DNA of 64,000 bases from Sphingopyxis sp. JAI128 (GTDB taxonomy: Bacteria; Pseudomonadota; Alphaproteobacteria; Sphingomonadales; Sphingomonadaceae), in assembly GCF_014207235.1 (NCBI RefSeq), contig NZ_JACHDA010000005.1, forward strand, positions 248,001-312,000. Direction: 5' to 3'. The position numbers and the translations under genes are program-made. Position 1 is the first letter of the stretch. Each line of letters begins with the position of its first letter. Shown here one piece after another: positions 35,043-43,884 of this stretch. The notes under the pieces were generated by a model. That model was not told the DNA's origin. It saw only the letters and a program-made list of their open reading frames with translations, and ran no database searches.

Positions 35043-35594
35043 TTGCCTCCAAAGAAAGATCGGGACGCGGCCTCGGCCCCGGCCGCCGACGTGCGATTCC
35101 GCCGGCCGCGCTCGGGCGATGGCCCGGCGGTGACGGCGCTGATCGCCGCCTGCCCGCCGCTCGATCGCAACAGCCGCTATTGCAACCTGCTCCAGTGCGA
35201 ACATTTTGCCGACCATTGCGTCATCGCCGAAAAGGCGGGGCGGATCGTCGGTTGGGTCTCGGGCTATCGCCCGCCATCGGACCCCAAGGCCTTTTTCGTG
35301 TGGCAGGTCGCCGTATCGACCGAAGGACGCGGAAAGCAGCTCGCGAGCCGCATGATCGCGGACCTGCTCGCCCGGCCCGCGCAGGACGGCGTGACCCACA
35401 TGATCACGACGATCACCGCCGACAACCAGGCGTCGTGGGGATTGTTCCGCGGCCTCGCGCGCCGCTGGAATGCCGAACTGGAACGCAGCGCGCTGTTCGA
35501 ACGCGAAGCCCATTTCGCGGGCGCGCACGCCACCGAATATCTGGCCCGCATCGGGCCGATCGACCGCACGAAGACAGACGTAGAACAGGGATAA
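35043..35594 (+). CDS. ectA: L-2,4-diaminobutyrate acetyltransferase
   Basis: 183 residues from a TTG start at 35043. This is the only usual start codon in this frame after the stop at 35007; the ATG at 35006, next to AGGAG, is in another frame. The GNAT domain starts VRFRRPRSGDGPAVTALIAACPPLDRNSRY, with acetyl-CoA loop STEGRGKQLASRM at about 103-115 and TTITADNQASWGLFRGLA. It acetylates diaminobutyrate in the second step of ectoine synthesis. The stop is one base before the ectB start. Confidence 0.93.
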   Translation: MPPKKDRDAASAPAADVRFRRPRSGDGPAVTALIAACPPLDRNSRYCNLLQCEHFADHCVIAEKAGRIVGWVSGYRPPSDPKAFFVWQVAVSTEGRGKQLASRMIADLLARPAQDGVTHMITTITADNQASWGLFRGLARRWNAELERSALFEREAHFAGAHATEYLARIGPIDRTKTDVEQG

Positions 35595-35595
35595 T

Positions 35596-36903
35596 ATGAT
35601 GATTACGACACCCCAGCCGTCCGGCGCGATCCCGGACAGGAATATCTATGAGCGCCGCGAATCGGCAGTGCGCAGCTATGCCCGTTCGATGCCGCGCCAG
35701 TTCGGCAAGGCCGAAGGCGTGTGGATGCACGACGACCAGGGCGGGCGCTATCTCGATTTTCTGTCGGGCTGCTCGACGCTCAACTATGGCCACAACCACC
35801 CGATCCTGAAGCAGGCGTTGCTCGATTATATCGGCGCCGACGGCATCGCGCACGGGCTTGACCTGCACACCGATGCGAAGCGCGATTTCCTCGCGACGTT
35901 CGAAGAGGTGGTCCTGAAGCCGCGCGGGCTCGACCATCGCGTGATGTTCACCGGCCCCACCGGCACCAACGCCGTCGAGGCCGCGATCAAGCTCGCACGC
36001 AAGGTGACGGGCCGCGAAATGGTCATCGCCTTCACCAACGGCTTTCATGGCATGACGCTGGGTGCGCTCGCCTGCACCGGCAACGCGACCAAGCGCGGCG
36101 GCGCCGGCGTTCCGCTCAGCCATGTCGCGCACGAACCCTATTATGATTATTACGGTCCCGAGGTCGATACCGCCGACCTGCTCGAACAGCGCCTCGCCGA
36201 TCCGTCGAGCGGGCTCGACGCACCCGCGGCGATCCTCGTCGAAACGGTGCAGGGCGAAGGCGGGCTCAACGCCGCGTCGCCCGAATGGCTGCGCCGGATC
36301 GCGGAGATTGCAAAAGCGCACGGCGCGCTGCTGATCGTCGACGACATCCAGGCGGGCTGCGGCCGCACCGGCGGCTTCTTCAGCTTTGAGGATATGGGTT
36401 TCACGCCCGATATCGTCACGCTGGCGAAATCGCTCTCGGGGATGGGGTTGCCTTTTGCGCTGACCTTGCTCCGCCCTGAACTCGACCAATGGTCGCCGGG
36501 CGAGCATAACGGCACCTTCCGCGGCAATAACCATGCCTTCGTCACTGCGACCGCGGCGATCCGCCATTTCTGGAGCACGAGCGATTTCCAGCGCGACATC
36601 GAACGCCGCGGCGAACTGCTCGCGATGCGGCTGGGCCGTATCGCCGACGAACATGGCTTCGAAGTACGCGGCCGTGGCATGATGCGCGGCGTCAATGTCG
36701 GTTCGGGCGAGCTTGCCTCGACCGTGACCGCCGCCTGCTTCGACGCCGGCCTCATCATCGAGACCAGCGGCGCGCACGACGAGGTCATCAAGGTGCTGGC
36801 ACCGCTGGTGATCGACGACGCCGTGCTCGGCGTCGGGCTCGACATTCTCGAAACCAAGATCCGCGAGGCGATGGCCACCGATTACGCCGTCGCCGCCGAA
36901 TGA
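35596..36903 (+). CDS. ectB: Diaminobutyrate-2-oxoglutarate transaminase
   Basis: 435 residues; a second ATG directly follows the first. Class III aminotransferase: FLSGCSTLNYGHNHP, TGPTGTNAVEAAIKLAR, DDIQAGCGRTGGFF and the pyridoxal-phosphate lysine K278 in TLAKSLSGMGLP. EctB makes L-2,4-diaminobutyrate from aspartate-semialdehyde and glutamate, the first committed step of ectoine synthesis. It is one base after ectA and 16 bases before ectC, so the three form a tight operon. Confidence 0.96.
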   Translation: MMITTPQPSGAIPDRNIYERRESAVRSYARSMPRQFGKAEGVWMHDDQGGRYLDFLSGCSTLNYGHNHPILKQALLDYIGADGIAHGLDLHTDAKRDFLATFEEVVLKPRGLDHRVMFTGPTGTNAVEAAIKLARKVTGREMVIAFTNGFHGMTLGALACTGNATKRGGAGVPLSHVAHEPYYDYYGPEVDTADLLEQRLADPSSGLDAPAAILVETVQGEGGLNAASPEWLRRIAEIAKAHGALLIVDDIQAGCGRTGGFFSFEDMGFTPDIVTLAKSLSGMGLPFALTLLRPELDQWSPGEHNGTFRGNNHAFVTATAAIRHFWSTSDFQRDIERRGELLAMRLGRIADEHGFEVRGRGMMRGVNVGSGELASTVTAACFDAGLIIETSGAHDEVIKVLAPLVIDDAVLGVGLDILETKIREAMATDYAVAAE

Positions 36904-36919
36904 TACAGGAGATATTTAG

Positions 36920-37321
36920 ATGATCGTTCGCAACCTAGGCGATATCCGCAAATCCGACCGCAACGTCCGTTCGGACGGCTGGGCGAGCGCCCGCATGCTG
37001 CTGAAAGACGATGGCATGGGCTTTTCCTTCCATGTCACGACGATGTTCGCGGGCACCGAACTCAAGATGCACTATCAGAATCATCTCGAAGCCGTTTTCG
37101 TGCTCAAGGGCACCGGCACGATCGAAGATCTGGGCACGGGCGAAATCCACCGGCTCGAACCGGGCGTGATGTACGCGCTCAACGAGCATGACCGGCATAT
37201 CGTGCGCCCCGAAACCGACATCTTGACGGCCTGCGCCTTCAATCCGCCGGTCACCGGCAAGGAAGTACACGACGAAAGCGGCGCCTATCCGGCAGATACC
37301 GATCTCGTCGCCGCCGACTGA
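36920..37321 (+). CDS. ectC: L-ectoine synthase
   Basis: 133 residues, the normal length, with AGGAG nine bases before the ATG. Cupin fold: [16 protein letters not shown] start, [36 protein letters not shown] and [15 protein letters not shown]. It closes the ring of N-gamma-acetyl-diaminobutyrate to ectoine. Its metal-binding residues are in the EAVFV and EHDRHI segments by family knowledge. Confidence 0.97.
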   Translation: MIVRNLGDIRKSDRNVRSDGWASARMLLKDDGMGFSFHVTTMFAGTELKMHYQNHLEAVFVLKGTGTIEDLGTGEIHRLEPGVMYALNEHDRHIVRPETDILTACAFNPPVTGKEVHDESGAYPADTDLVAAD

Positions 37322-37351
37322 CAATCCGAAAAACAGAAAGGGAGGCGTCCA

Positions 37352-38272
37352 ATGCAAGACCTCTACCCCTCGCGCCACGCCGCCGAAGCCGAAATGCGGC
37401 CGCGGCAGGACCCCGTGGTGCATAATGAATGGAGCAACGACGCGCCGATCAGTGCGCGCCAGGCTGCGCAATTCGACCGCGACGGCTATATCGTGCTCGA
37501 AGATATTTTCTCGGCCGACGAAGTGGCCTTCCTGCAAAAGGCGGCGGGCCACCTGCTCGCCGATCCGGCGGCGCTCGACGACGACACGATCGTTACCGAG
37601 CCGCAGAGCAAGGAAATCCGCTCGATCTTCGAGATTCATGCGCAGAGCCCCGTGATGGGGCGGCTCGCCGCCGATGCGCGGCTCGCCGACGTCGCGCGCT
37701 TCCTGCTTGGCGACGAGGTGTATATCCACCAGTCGCGCCTCAATTATAAACCCGGATTTACGGGCAAGGAATTCTACTGGCACAGCGATTTCGAGACTTG
37801 GCACGTCGAGGACGGCATGCCGCGGATGCGGGCGCTGTCGATGTCGGTGCTGCTCGCGGAAAATACCCCGCACAACGGGCCGCTGATGGTGATCCCGGGG
37901 TCGCACCGCACCTACCTCACCTGTGTCGGCGAAACCCCCGACGACCATTATCTGAGCTCGCTCAAGAAACAGGAATATGGCGTCCCCGACGAGGAAAGCC
38001 TCGCCGAACTTGCGCATAAACACGGCATCGTCGCGCCGACCGGCAAGCCGGGCACGGTGATCCTGTTCGACTGCAACTTGATGCATGGGTCGAACGGCAA
38101 CATCACGCCCTTCCCGCGCGCCAACGCCTTCCTCGTCTATAACGCCGTCTCCAACCGGCTCGAAAAGCCGTTCGGGGTCGACAAACCGCGCCCCTGGTTC
38201 CTCGCGCACCGCGGCGAACCCGTGCCGCTGGCGATCGAACGCGGGCCGCTGGTCGAGGCGGTCCCGGCATGA
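37352..38272 (+). CDS. ectD: Ectoine hydroxylase
   Basis: 306 residues, ATG after AAAGGGAGG. The EctD signature FYWHSDFETWHVEDGMP spans 141-157. The iron ligands are H144, D146 and H245, the same numbers I recall from the structure of the Sphingopyxis alaskensis enzyme. It uses oxygen and 2-oxoglutarate to make 5-hydroxyectoine. Its presence shows the cluster makes hydroxyectoine, not only ectoine. The stop overlaps the start of the aspartokinase gene in ATGA. Confidence 0.97.
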   Translation: MQDLYPSRHAAEAEMRPRQDPVVHNEWSNDAPISARQAAQFDRDGYIVLEDIFSADEVAFLQKAAGHLLADPAALDDDTIVTEPQSKEIRSIFEIHAQSPVMGRLAADARLADVARFLLGDEVYIHQSRLNYKPGFTGKEFYWHSDFETWHVEDGMPRMRALSMSVLLAENTPHNGPLMVIPGSHRTYLTCVGETPDDHYLSSLKKQEYGVPDEESLAELAHKHGIVAPTGKPGTVILFDCNLMHGSNGNITPFPRANAFLVYNAVSNRLEKPFGVDKPRPWFLAHRGEPVPLAIERGPLVEAVPA

Positions 38273-39708
38273 CGGGGCATAGCGTCGAAAAAATCGGCGG
38301 CACCTCCATGGCCGCGACCGCGACCCTGTTCGACAATGTGCTGATCGCGGGCCGCTCGGGCGCCGATCTCTACAACCGCATCTTCGTCGTCTCGGCCTAT
38401 GCCGGGATGACCGACCTGCTGCTCGAGAACAAAAAGAGCGGCGCACCGGGGGTCTATGGCCGTTTCATCGCCGACGAAGACACGGACGGCTGGCGCGAGG
38501 CGATGGAAGATGTCCGCCGCGCGATGCACGAACGCAATGCCGGCATGTTCGCGCGGCCTCAAAGCCGCGACGAGGCCGATGCCTTCGTCGACACACGCAT
38601 CGCCACGGTCGCCGCGTGCCTCGACGACCTCGCGCGGCTGCGCGCTCACGGCCGCTTCTGCGTCAAGGAGCAGTTGATGACCGTGCGCGAGCTGCTTGCC
38701 GGCATCGGCGAGGCGCACAGCGCGCACAGCACCGCGCTGTTGCTGCGCGACCGCGACGTGAACGCCCGCTTCGTCGACCTGACATTATGGGATCAGGACG
38801 ACCTGCGCAGCCTAGACGCGCGGATCAGCGATGCCTTTGCCGCGATCGACCTCGCCTCGACGTTGCCGATCGTCACCGGCTATGCCGGGTGCGAGGGCGG
38901 CATGGTGCGCCGCTACGCGCGCGGCTATACCGAAATGACCTTTTCGCGGCTCGCGGTCCTCACCGGCGCGCGCGAGGCGATCATTCACAAGGAGTTTCAT
39001 CTGTCGAGCGCCGACCCGAAGCTGGTCGGCGAAGACAAGGCGCGCAAGATCGGCCGTACCAATTACGACGTTGCCGACCAACTGGCGAACCTGGGCATGG
39101 AGGCGATCCACCCCGGCGCCGGACGCGGCCTCCGCCAGACCGACATTCCGCTGCGCGTGCGCAACACCTTCGATCGCGAAGACGGCGGCACGCTGGTCAC
39201 CGGAGATTATGTGTCCGACGTGCCGCGCGTCGAAATCGTCACCGGAATCCGCCAGCTGCAGGCGCTGACCTTTTTCGAACAGGATATGGTCGGCGTGAAG
39301 GGGTACGATATGGCGATCCTCGACGCGCTGACGCGCCACCGGCTGTGGATTGTCAGCAAATCGTCGAACGCCAACACGATCACCCATTATCTGTCGGCAA
39401 GCCCCGACGCGGTGAAAAAGGTGATCGCCGACCTGCAGAAAGATTATCCCGAAGCCGCAATATCCGCGCAGCCCGTGGCGATGGTCGCCGCGATCGGCAG
39501 CGACATTTCGCGCCCGGGGCTGGTCCCCGATGCGCTGCGCGCGCTCGATAATGCGGGTATCGGCATGATCGCGTTGCAGCATCAGATCCGCAACGTCGAT
39601 GTCCAGTTCATCGTTGAAAGCCGCGATTTCGACAGGGCGGTGCGCGTGCTGCACAAGGCGCTGGTCGAGGACATGGACGCGAATGCGGAGGGCCGGCGCG
39701 CCGCGTGA
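38269..39708 (+). CDS. ask: Ectoine-cluster aspartokinase Ask_Ect
   Basis: 479 residues. KIGGTSM at the N-terminus is the aspartokinase phosphate motif; AREAIIHKEFHLSSADPK and the KARKIGRTNYDVADQLANLGMEAIHP stretch follow. Two ACT-like regulatory repeats lie after about residue 320 (MVGVKGYDMAILDALTRH, AISAQPVAMVAAIGSDI). It supplies aspartyl phosphate for the pathway. Ask_Ect enzymes in ect clusters are less feedback-inhibited than housekeeping ones, by family knowledge. It overlaps ectD and the next transporter gene by four bases each. Confidence 0.93.
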   Translation: MTGHSVEKIGGTSMAATATLFDNVLIAGRSGADLYNRIFVVSAYAGMTDLLLENKKSGAPGVYGRFIADEDTDGWREAMEDVRRAMHERNAGMFARPQSRDEADAFVDTRIATVAACLDDLARLRAHGRFCVKEQLMTVRELLAGIGEAHSAHSTALLLRDRDVNARFVDLTLWDQDDLRSLDARISDAFAAIDLASTLPIVTGYAGCEGGMVRRYARGYTEMTFSRLAVLTGAREAIIHKEFHLSSADPKLVGEDKARKIGRTNYDVADQLANLGMEAIHPGAGRGLRQTDIPLRVRNTFDREDGGTLVTGDYVSDVPRVEIVTGIRQLQALTFFEQDMVGVKGYDMAILDALTRHRLWIVSKSSNANTITHYLSASPDAVKKVIADLQKDYPEAAISAQPVAMVAAIGSDISRPGLVPDALRALDNAGIGMIALQHQIRNVDVQFIVESRDFDRAVRVLHKALVEDMDANAEGRRAA

Positions 39709-41012
39709 TGCGCGGCGGCCGCGCGCGGCCGACGATGTTCGCAACGATCCTGCCTGTACGGAGCCTGCTGGTCGCGATTTTCGTGATGATGGCGGGCAGC
39801 GGCTTCCTGTCGACGCTCGTCGGCCTCCGGCTCGAACGCGCGGGCAGCAGCACGATGGTCATCGGCCTTGTCGCGACCGCTTATTTCGCCGGGCTTGTTC
39901 TCGGCGCGCTGCGCGCGGGCGAGATCGTGCGTCGCGTCGGGCATATCCGCGCCTTCGCCGCCTTCGTCGCGCTTTTGTCGGCCAGCACGCTGACCTATGC
40001 GCTGTTCCAGCATCCCGTGCTGTGGGCGCCGCTGCGCCTCATCGACGGGCTGTGCGTAGCGGGGGTCTTCATCTGCGTCGAAAGCTGGCTCAACGACCGC
40101 GCCGAACCGGCGACGCGCGGTACGGTACTCGCCTGGTATATGGTCGCGCTCTATTCGGGGCAGGCGCTCGGCCAGCTCATCCTGCGGTCGGGAAATACGG
40201 CGCCACAGATCCCGTTCGAGCTGGCCTCGATCCTGATTTCGCTAGCGATCATCCCCGTCTGCCTGACGCGCAGCGCCGCGCCGCTGCTCGAGGGCGCGGC
40301 TTCGCTCCCGCTCAGACGCCTGTTCGAGGCATCGCCGCTCGGCGTCGCGGGCGCGGGCATCACCGGCCTCCTGCTCGGAGCCTTTTATGGCCTTGCCGCC
40401 ATTTACGCGCGCCGGATCGGGCTCGACCTCGGCGACACCGCGACCTTCATGATGACCGTGATCCTCGGCGGGGTCGCGCTGCAATGGCCGCTCGGCCGCC
40501 TGTCCGACCGCTACGACCGCCGCCGCGTCATCATCGCCTGCTTTGCCGCGACACTGGGCGTCAGCCTCGCGCTCGCCATGGCGCCGACGGGCGCGCTGCT
40601 GCTCGGTCTTGGCGCGCTGTTCGGCGGGCTCAGCTTCGCGCTCTATCCGCTCTGCGTCGCCTTTGCCAACGACCGCCTGCTCCCGTCGGAGCGCGTGACC
40701 GCGAGCGGCCAGCTCGTCCTCCTCTATTCGGGCGGCGCCGCGCTCGGCCCGTTGGGCGCCGCCGCGGCGATGACGCTGGCGGGCGCGGGCGGGCTGTTCC
40801 TGTTCATTGCGCTCGGCGCGGCCGCGATGCTTGCTTTCGGGCTGTGGCGGCTCGCGACCAGCGCGCCCGTCCCTGGTGCGGCGCAGCAGGATTTCCAGAT
40901 CCTGCCGCGCACCACGCCCGTCGCCGCGCTGCTCGACCCGGCCGGCCCCGACCTTCCCGCCCCTTCGACCGAATCCCATCCGCAAACAGGTGATCCATGG
41001 AAAAGCCCGTAA
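39705..41012 (+). CDS. MFS transporter (YcaD-like)
   Basis: 435 residues with 12 predicted helices. The first ATG overlaps the aspartokinase stop by 4 bp; the protein may begin at a later Met near TMFATILPVRSLL. Typical pieces are LVGLRLERAGSSTMVIGLVATAYFAGLVLGALRAGEIVRRVGH, GLCVAGVFICVESWLNDRA and LQWPLGRLSDRYDRRRVI, as in YcaD-type major facilitator proteins. The C-terminal 40 residues are Pro/Ala-rich and soluble. Being locked into the ect operon suggests a link to compatible solutes, but the substrate is not known. Confidence 0.8.
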   Translation: MMRGGRARPTMFATILPVRSLLVAIFVMMAGSGFLSTLVGLRLERAGSSTMVIGLVATAYFAGLVLGALRAGEIVRRVGHIRAFAAFVALLSASTLTYALFQHPVLWAPLRLIDGLCVAGVFICVESWLNDRAEPATRGTVLAWYMVALYSGQALGQLILRSGNTAPQIPFELASILISLAIIPVCLTRSAAPLLEGAASLPLRRLFEASPLGVAGAGITGLLLGAFYGLAAIYARRIGLDLGDTATFMMTVILGGVALQWPLGRLSDRYDRRRVIIACFAATLGVSLALAMAPTGALLLGLGALFGGLSFALYPLCVAFANDRLLPSERVTASGQLVLLYSGGAALGPLGAAAAMTLAGAGGLFLFIALGAAAMLAFGLWRLATSAPVPGAAQQDFQILPRTTPVAALLDPAGPDLPAPSTESHPQTGDPWKSP

Positions 41013-42331
41013 TGATCCAAGCCCCGGGGCACCCGCCCCCCTTCCCCGAACCCTCACCGCTGCACCGCGCGGTCGGCGCATCGGCGCTCGGCAATGCGGT
41101 CGAATGGTTCGACTATGGCATCTATGCCTATGGCGTGACCTATATTTCGGCGGCCCTGTTTCCCGGCGACACCGAGGAAGCAGTGCTCTTCGCGCTCGCG
41201 ACCTTTGCCATTTCCTTCCTCGTCCGGCCGCTCGGCGGGCTGTTCTGGGGACCGCTCGGCGACCGCATCGGGCGCAAATCGGTACTGGCGATGACGATCC
41301 TGCTCATGGCGGGAGCGACCTTTGCGGTCGGGCTGATCCCCTCCTACGAGAGTATAGGCTTCTGGGCGCCGACGCTGCTGATCGTCCTGCGCATGCTGCA
41401 GGGCTTTTCGACCGGCGGCGAATATGGCGGCGCGGCGACCTTCATGGCCGAATATGCACCGGACGACCGAAGGGGCTTTTATGGCAGCTTCCTCGAATTC
41501 GGGACACTCGCCGGATTTTCGTTCGGCGCGGCGCTGATGCTCGGCTATTCCCTGTACCTCGGCGATCAGGCGATGCACGAATGGGGCTGGCGCATTCCCT
41601 TCCTGATCGCGGGGCCCATCGGCCTCATCGGAATGTATGTGCGCTCGAAGATGGAGGATACGCCGATTTTCCGCGAGGAAATGGCATCGGCGGAGCGGCG
41701 CGAACCGCCGGGCCTTGTCGTCCTGGTGCACGACCATTGGCGCCCGCTGCTCGTCGTCGGCGGTCTCGTCGTCGCACTGAACGTCGTCAATTATTCGCTG
41801 CTCAGCTATATGCCGACCTATCTCCAGCGGCGCATCGGCCTGTCGAACGAAGAGGCGCTGCTGGTGCCGATCATCGGCATGCTTTTCATGATGATCTTCC
41901 TGCCCTTCGCGGGCGCGCTGTCCGACCGCGTCGGCCGCCGCGCGATGTGGCGCTGGTCGCTGGTCGGCCTGCTGCTCGGCGTCGTCCCGCTTTATATGCT
42001 GATGGGGACGGGATTCGCCGGCGCGCTGATCGCCTTCATGGCGCTCGGCCTGCTTTATGTGCCGCAGCTCGCGACGATCTCGGCGACCTTTCCGGCGATG
42101 TTCCCGACCGCGGTGCGCTTCGCGGGTTTCGCGATCGCCTATAATATCTCGACCTCGATTTTCGGCGGCACCGCGCCGATGATCGGCAGCGGCCTCATCA
42201 GCCTGACCGGCGATCCGCTGATGCCCGCCTATTATATGATGCTGGCCTGCCTCGTCGGACTTGTCGCGCTTCGGTATATGCCCGAAACGGCGGGACGTTC
42301 GTTGCGCGAAGACCCCTTTGTCCGGGAATAG
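40997..42331 (+). CDS. ProP-like MFS osmolyte:proton symporter
   Basis: 444 residues, overlapping the previous gene by 16 bp. SALGNAVEWFDYGIYAYGVTYIS opens the protein, followed by FLVRPLGGLFWGPLGDRIGRKSVL, MLQGFSTGGEYGGAATFMAEYAP and PFAGALSDRVGRRAMWRW. This is the metabolite:H+ symporter group with ProP. With its place at the end of the ectoine operon, import or recovery of ectoines or betaine is the likely job. The long C-terminal coiled coil of E. coli ProP is absent. Confidence 0.85.
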   Translation: MEKPVMIQAPGHPPPFPEPSPLHRAVGASALGNAVEWFDYGIYAYGVTYISAALFPGDTEEAVLFALATFAISFLVRPLGGLFWGPLGDRIGRKSVLAMTILLMAGATFAVGLIPSYESIGFWAPTLLIVLRMLQGFSTGGEYGGAATFMAEYAPDDRRGFYGSFLEFGTLAGFSFGAALMLGYSLYLGDQAMHEWGWRIPFLIAGPIGLIGMYVRSKMEDTPIFREEMASAERREPPGLVVLVHDHWRPLLVVGGLVVALNVVNYSLLSYMPTYLQRRIGLSNEEALLVPIIGMLFMMIFLPFAGALSDRVGRRAMWRWSLVGLLLGVVPLYMLMGTGFAGALIAFMALGLLYVPQLATISATFPAMFPTAVRFAGFAIAYNISTSIFGGTAPMIGSGLISLTGDPLMPAYYMMLACLVGLVALRYMPETAGRSLREDPFVRE

Positions 42332-42430
42332 CTCGGCTTTTCCTGACAGGCACCGGGCGGCCCGCCGCGTAAGGGCTTCGGCGTAAAGGTAACGCCCGGG
42401 GGGCGGCGGATTTATGTTCTTCAATATCGA

Positions 42431-43466
42431 ATGGGTGGGCGGTCGACGCCAACCAAGAGATACAAGATTGGCCGGCATGGAAGCGGGTGGACGCCAGAGC
42501 TGGCTCGTAGAGAAGCTAACCGCCTGCTTATCCTCATTGCGCAGGGCATCGACCCCGCTGAAGAAAAACGGCGCAGGCACTACGTCGCGAGCGAACTGAC
42601 GTTTAACGCAGTCGCTGATCGGTTCGAAGAAAAGGGCCTCGAAGGCTTGCGCGAGAAGACTCGCGAATTCTTCAAATCGACCCTGAGAATCTATCTCCGC
42701 CCCAAATTGGGCAAGCGTCCGTTGCCCGCTATCCAGGGTAGCGAGATTTTCTCGGTCCTCGATGACCTTTCGACGCACAGCCCCGCACTGCGACGGAATG
42801 TTTTCGCCGTTGCTCGCAGGATGATGCGGTGGGCCAAAGGCCGTGGCATTATTGACCGTAATCCTCTCGAAGGCTTCGAGGTACCCGCCGCCGCTCCGAG
42901 CCGGGATCGCGTGTTAAACGATCACGAATTGAAGCTGGTCTGGACCGCTAGCGAGGAACTCGGAGCGATATTTTGCGGGCTCGTCCGGCTGCTGCTTCTT
43001 ACCGGCCAGCGCCGCGACGAGGTCGCCGGGCTCGAGTGGCAAGAACTGGATCGAGCCCGGGCAGAGTGGATACTGCCTTCGGCCCCGGGCAAAGAATGGC
43101 AAAGAGCACCTTATTTCCCTGTCTCAACAAGTCATCGCCGAACTGGACGCCCTGGCAGGAAGCGCATCTTGGCCACGAAAAGGCTTTGTCTTGACGACCG
43201 ATGGCGGAAAATCGCGCGTATCCGGCTTCTCGCGGTGCAAACGCAAATTGGACGAGCAGGTACGTGACCTTGTTGAAGATGACGCGGCGCCCGTCACCGC
43301 GTGGCGATTTCACGATCTACGGCGATCGGTTGCAACCGGTCTGCAACGCCTTCGCGTTTCTAGCGAGTGGATTGAGGCCGTGCAGAACCGGCGAAAGGCG
43401 GGAGTTGCTGGCACGTACCAGCGCTATGAGTATGCGGACGAAAAGCGCGAAGCGTTGCACATCTAG
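42431..43466 (+). pseudogene. Decayed tyrosine integrase (phage/island type)
   Basis: Residues homologous to P4-type integrases appear in two frames. The first, 42431 to about 43090, has RRYKIGRHG-like KRYKIGRHG, ELARREANRLLILIAQGIDPAEEKR, the core-binding domain and LLLLTGQRRDEVAGLEW with catalytic Arg. Near 43085-43095 the frame shifts; the continuation reads KNGKEHLISLS, then WRFHDLRRSVATGLQRL with the second Arg, and GTYQRYEYADEKREAL with the tyrosine. About 80 N-terminal residues are missing and the frame closes early at 43466. It is inactive. It marks an old insertion next to the ect cluster; no tRNA or att repeat was seen. Confidence 0.85.
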
Positions 43467-43884
43467 GGTCGGCACGTGGCGGCAATAGTTCACGACGCTC
43501 GCGAACCTCGGCCAGTCGAATTGGCTGACGCATCGTAAATGGCGATAATTGGCCCGATAGATCTCAATCCGCTTCGGGCGCGACTTCAGCAAAGCAGTCG
43601 GCCGTTGCCGATTGTTCGTCGAAAATGAACCGCGAAGCGATCTAAATCGACCCCGGATCATCGGACCAAGTTGATTTGGGCGCGTCCGTCCCCACCCCGT
43701 TCCGGTCTTTTCCTGCGCGCCCAGCGACAGTCTGCACTGCCGCTGGAGCTGGAGCTGGAGCTGGCCGTTTGGAGACCGTCCGCACCTGGCGCGAAATCGC
43801 TAAAAGCAGACCTTGGATCGCTGGTCGGACCTTGTGGCTGCACTCGCCCCATTGCAAACAATAAGGATCAGGATTGATGACCCG
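43467..43884. other. Intergenic region after the integrase remnant
   Basis: About 420 bp without a credible gene. Short open frames here have no family features. CTGGAG is repeated three times in tandem near 43742-43760. The codon-poor, lower-GC character relative to neighbours fits leftover mobile-element DNA. Confidence 0.5.

Noticed and set aside
35006-35599. 197-codon frame starting at the ATG beside AGGAG before ectA
   Set aside because: The GNAT domain of EctA is in the neighbouring frame. This frame gives an Arg-rich sequence without a family.
43317-43857. Small minus-strand frames downstream of the integrase remnant
   Set aside because: No ribosome site, no family features, and part lies antisense to the integrase relic.
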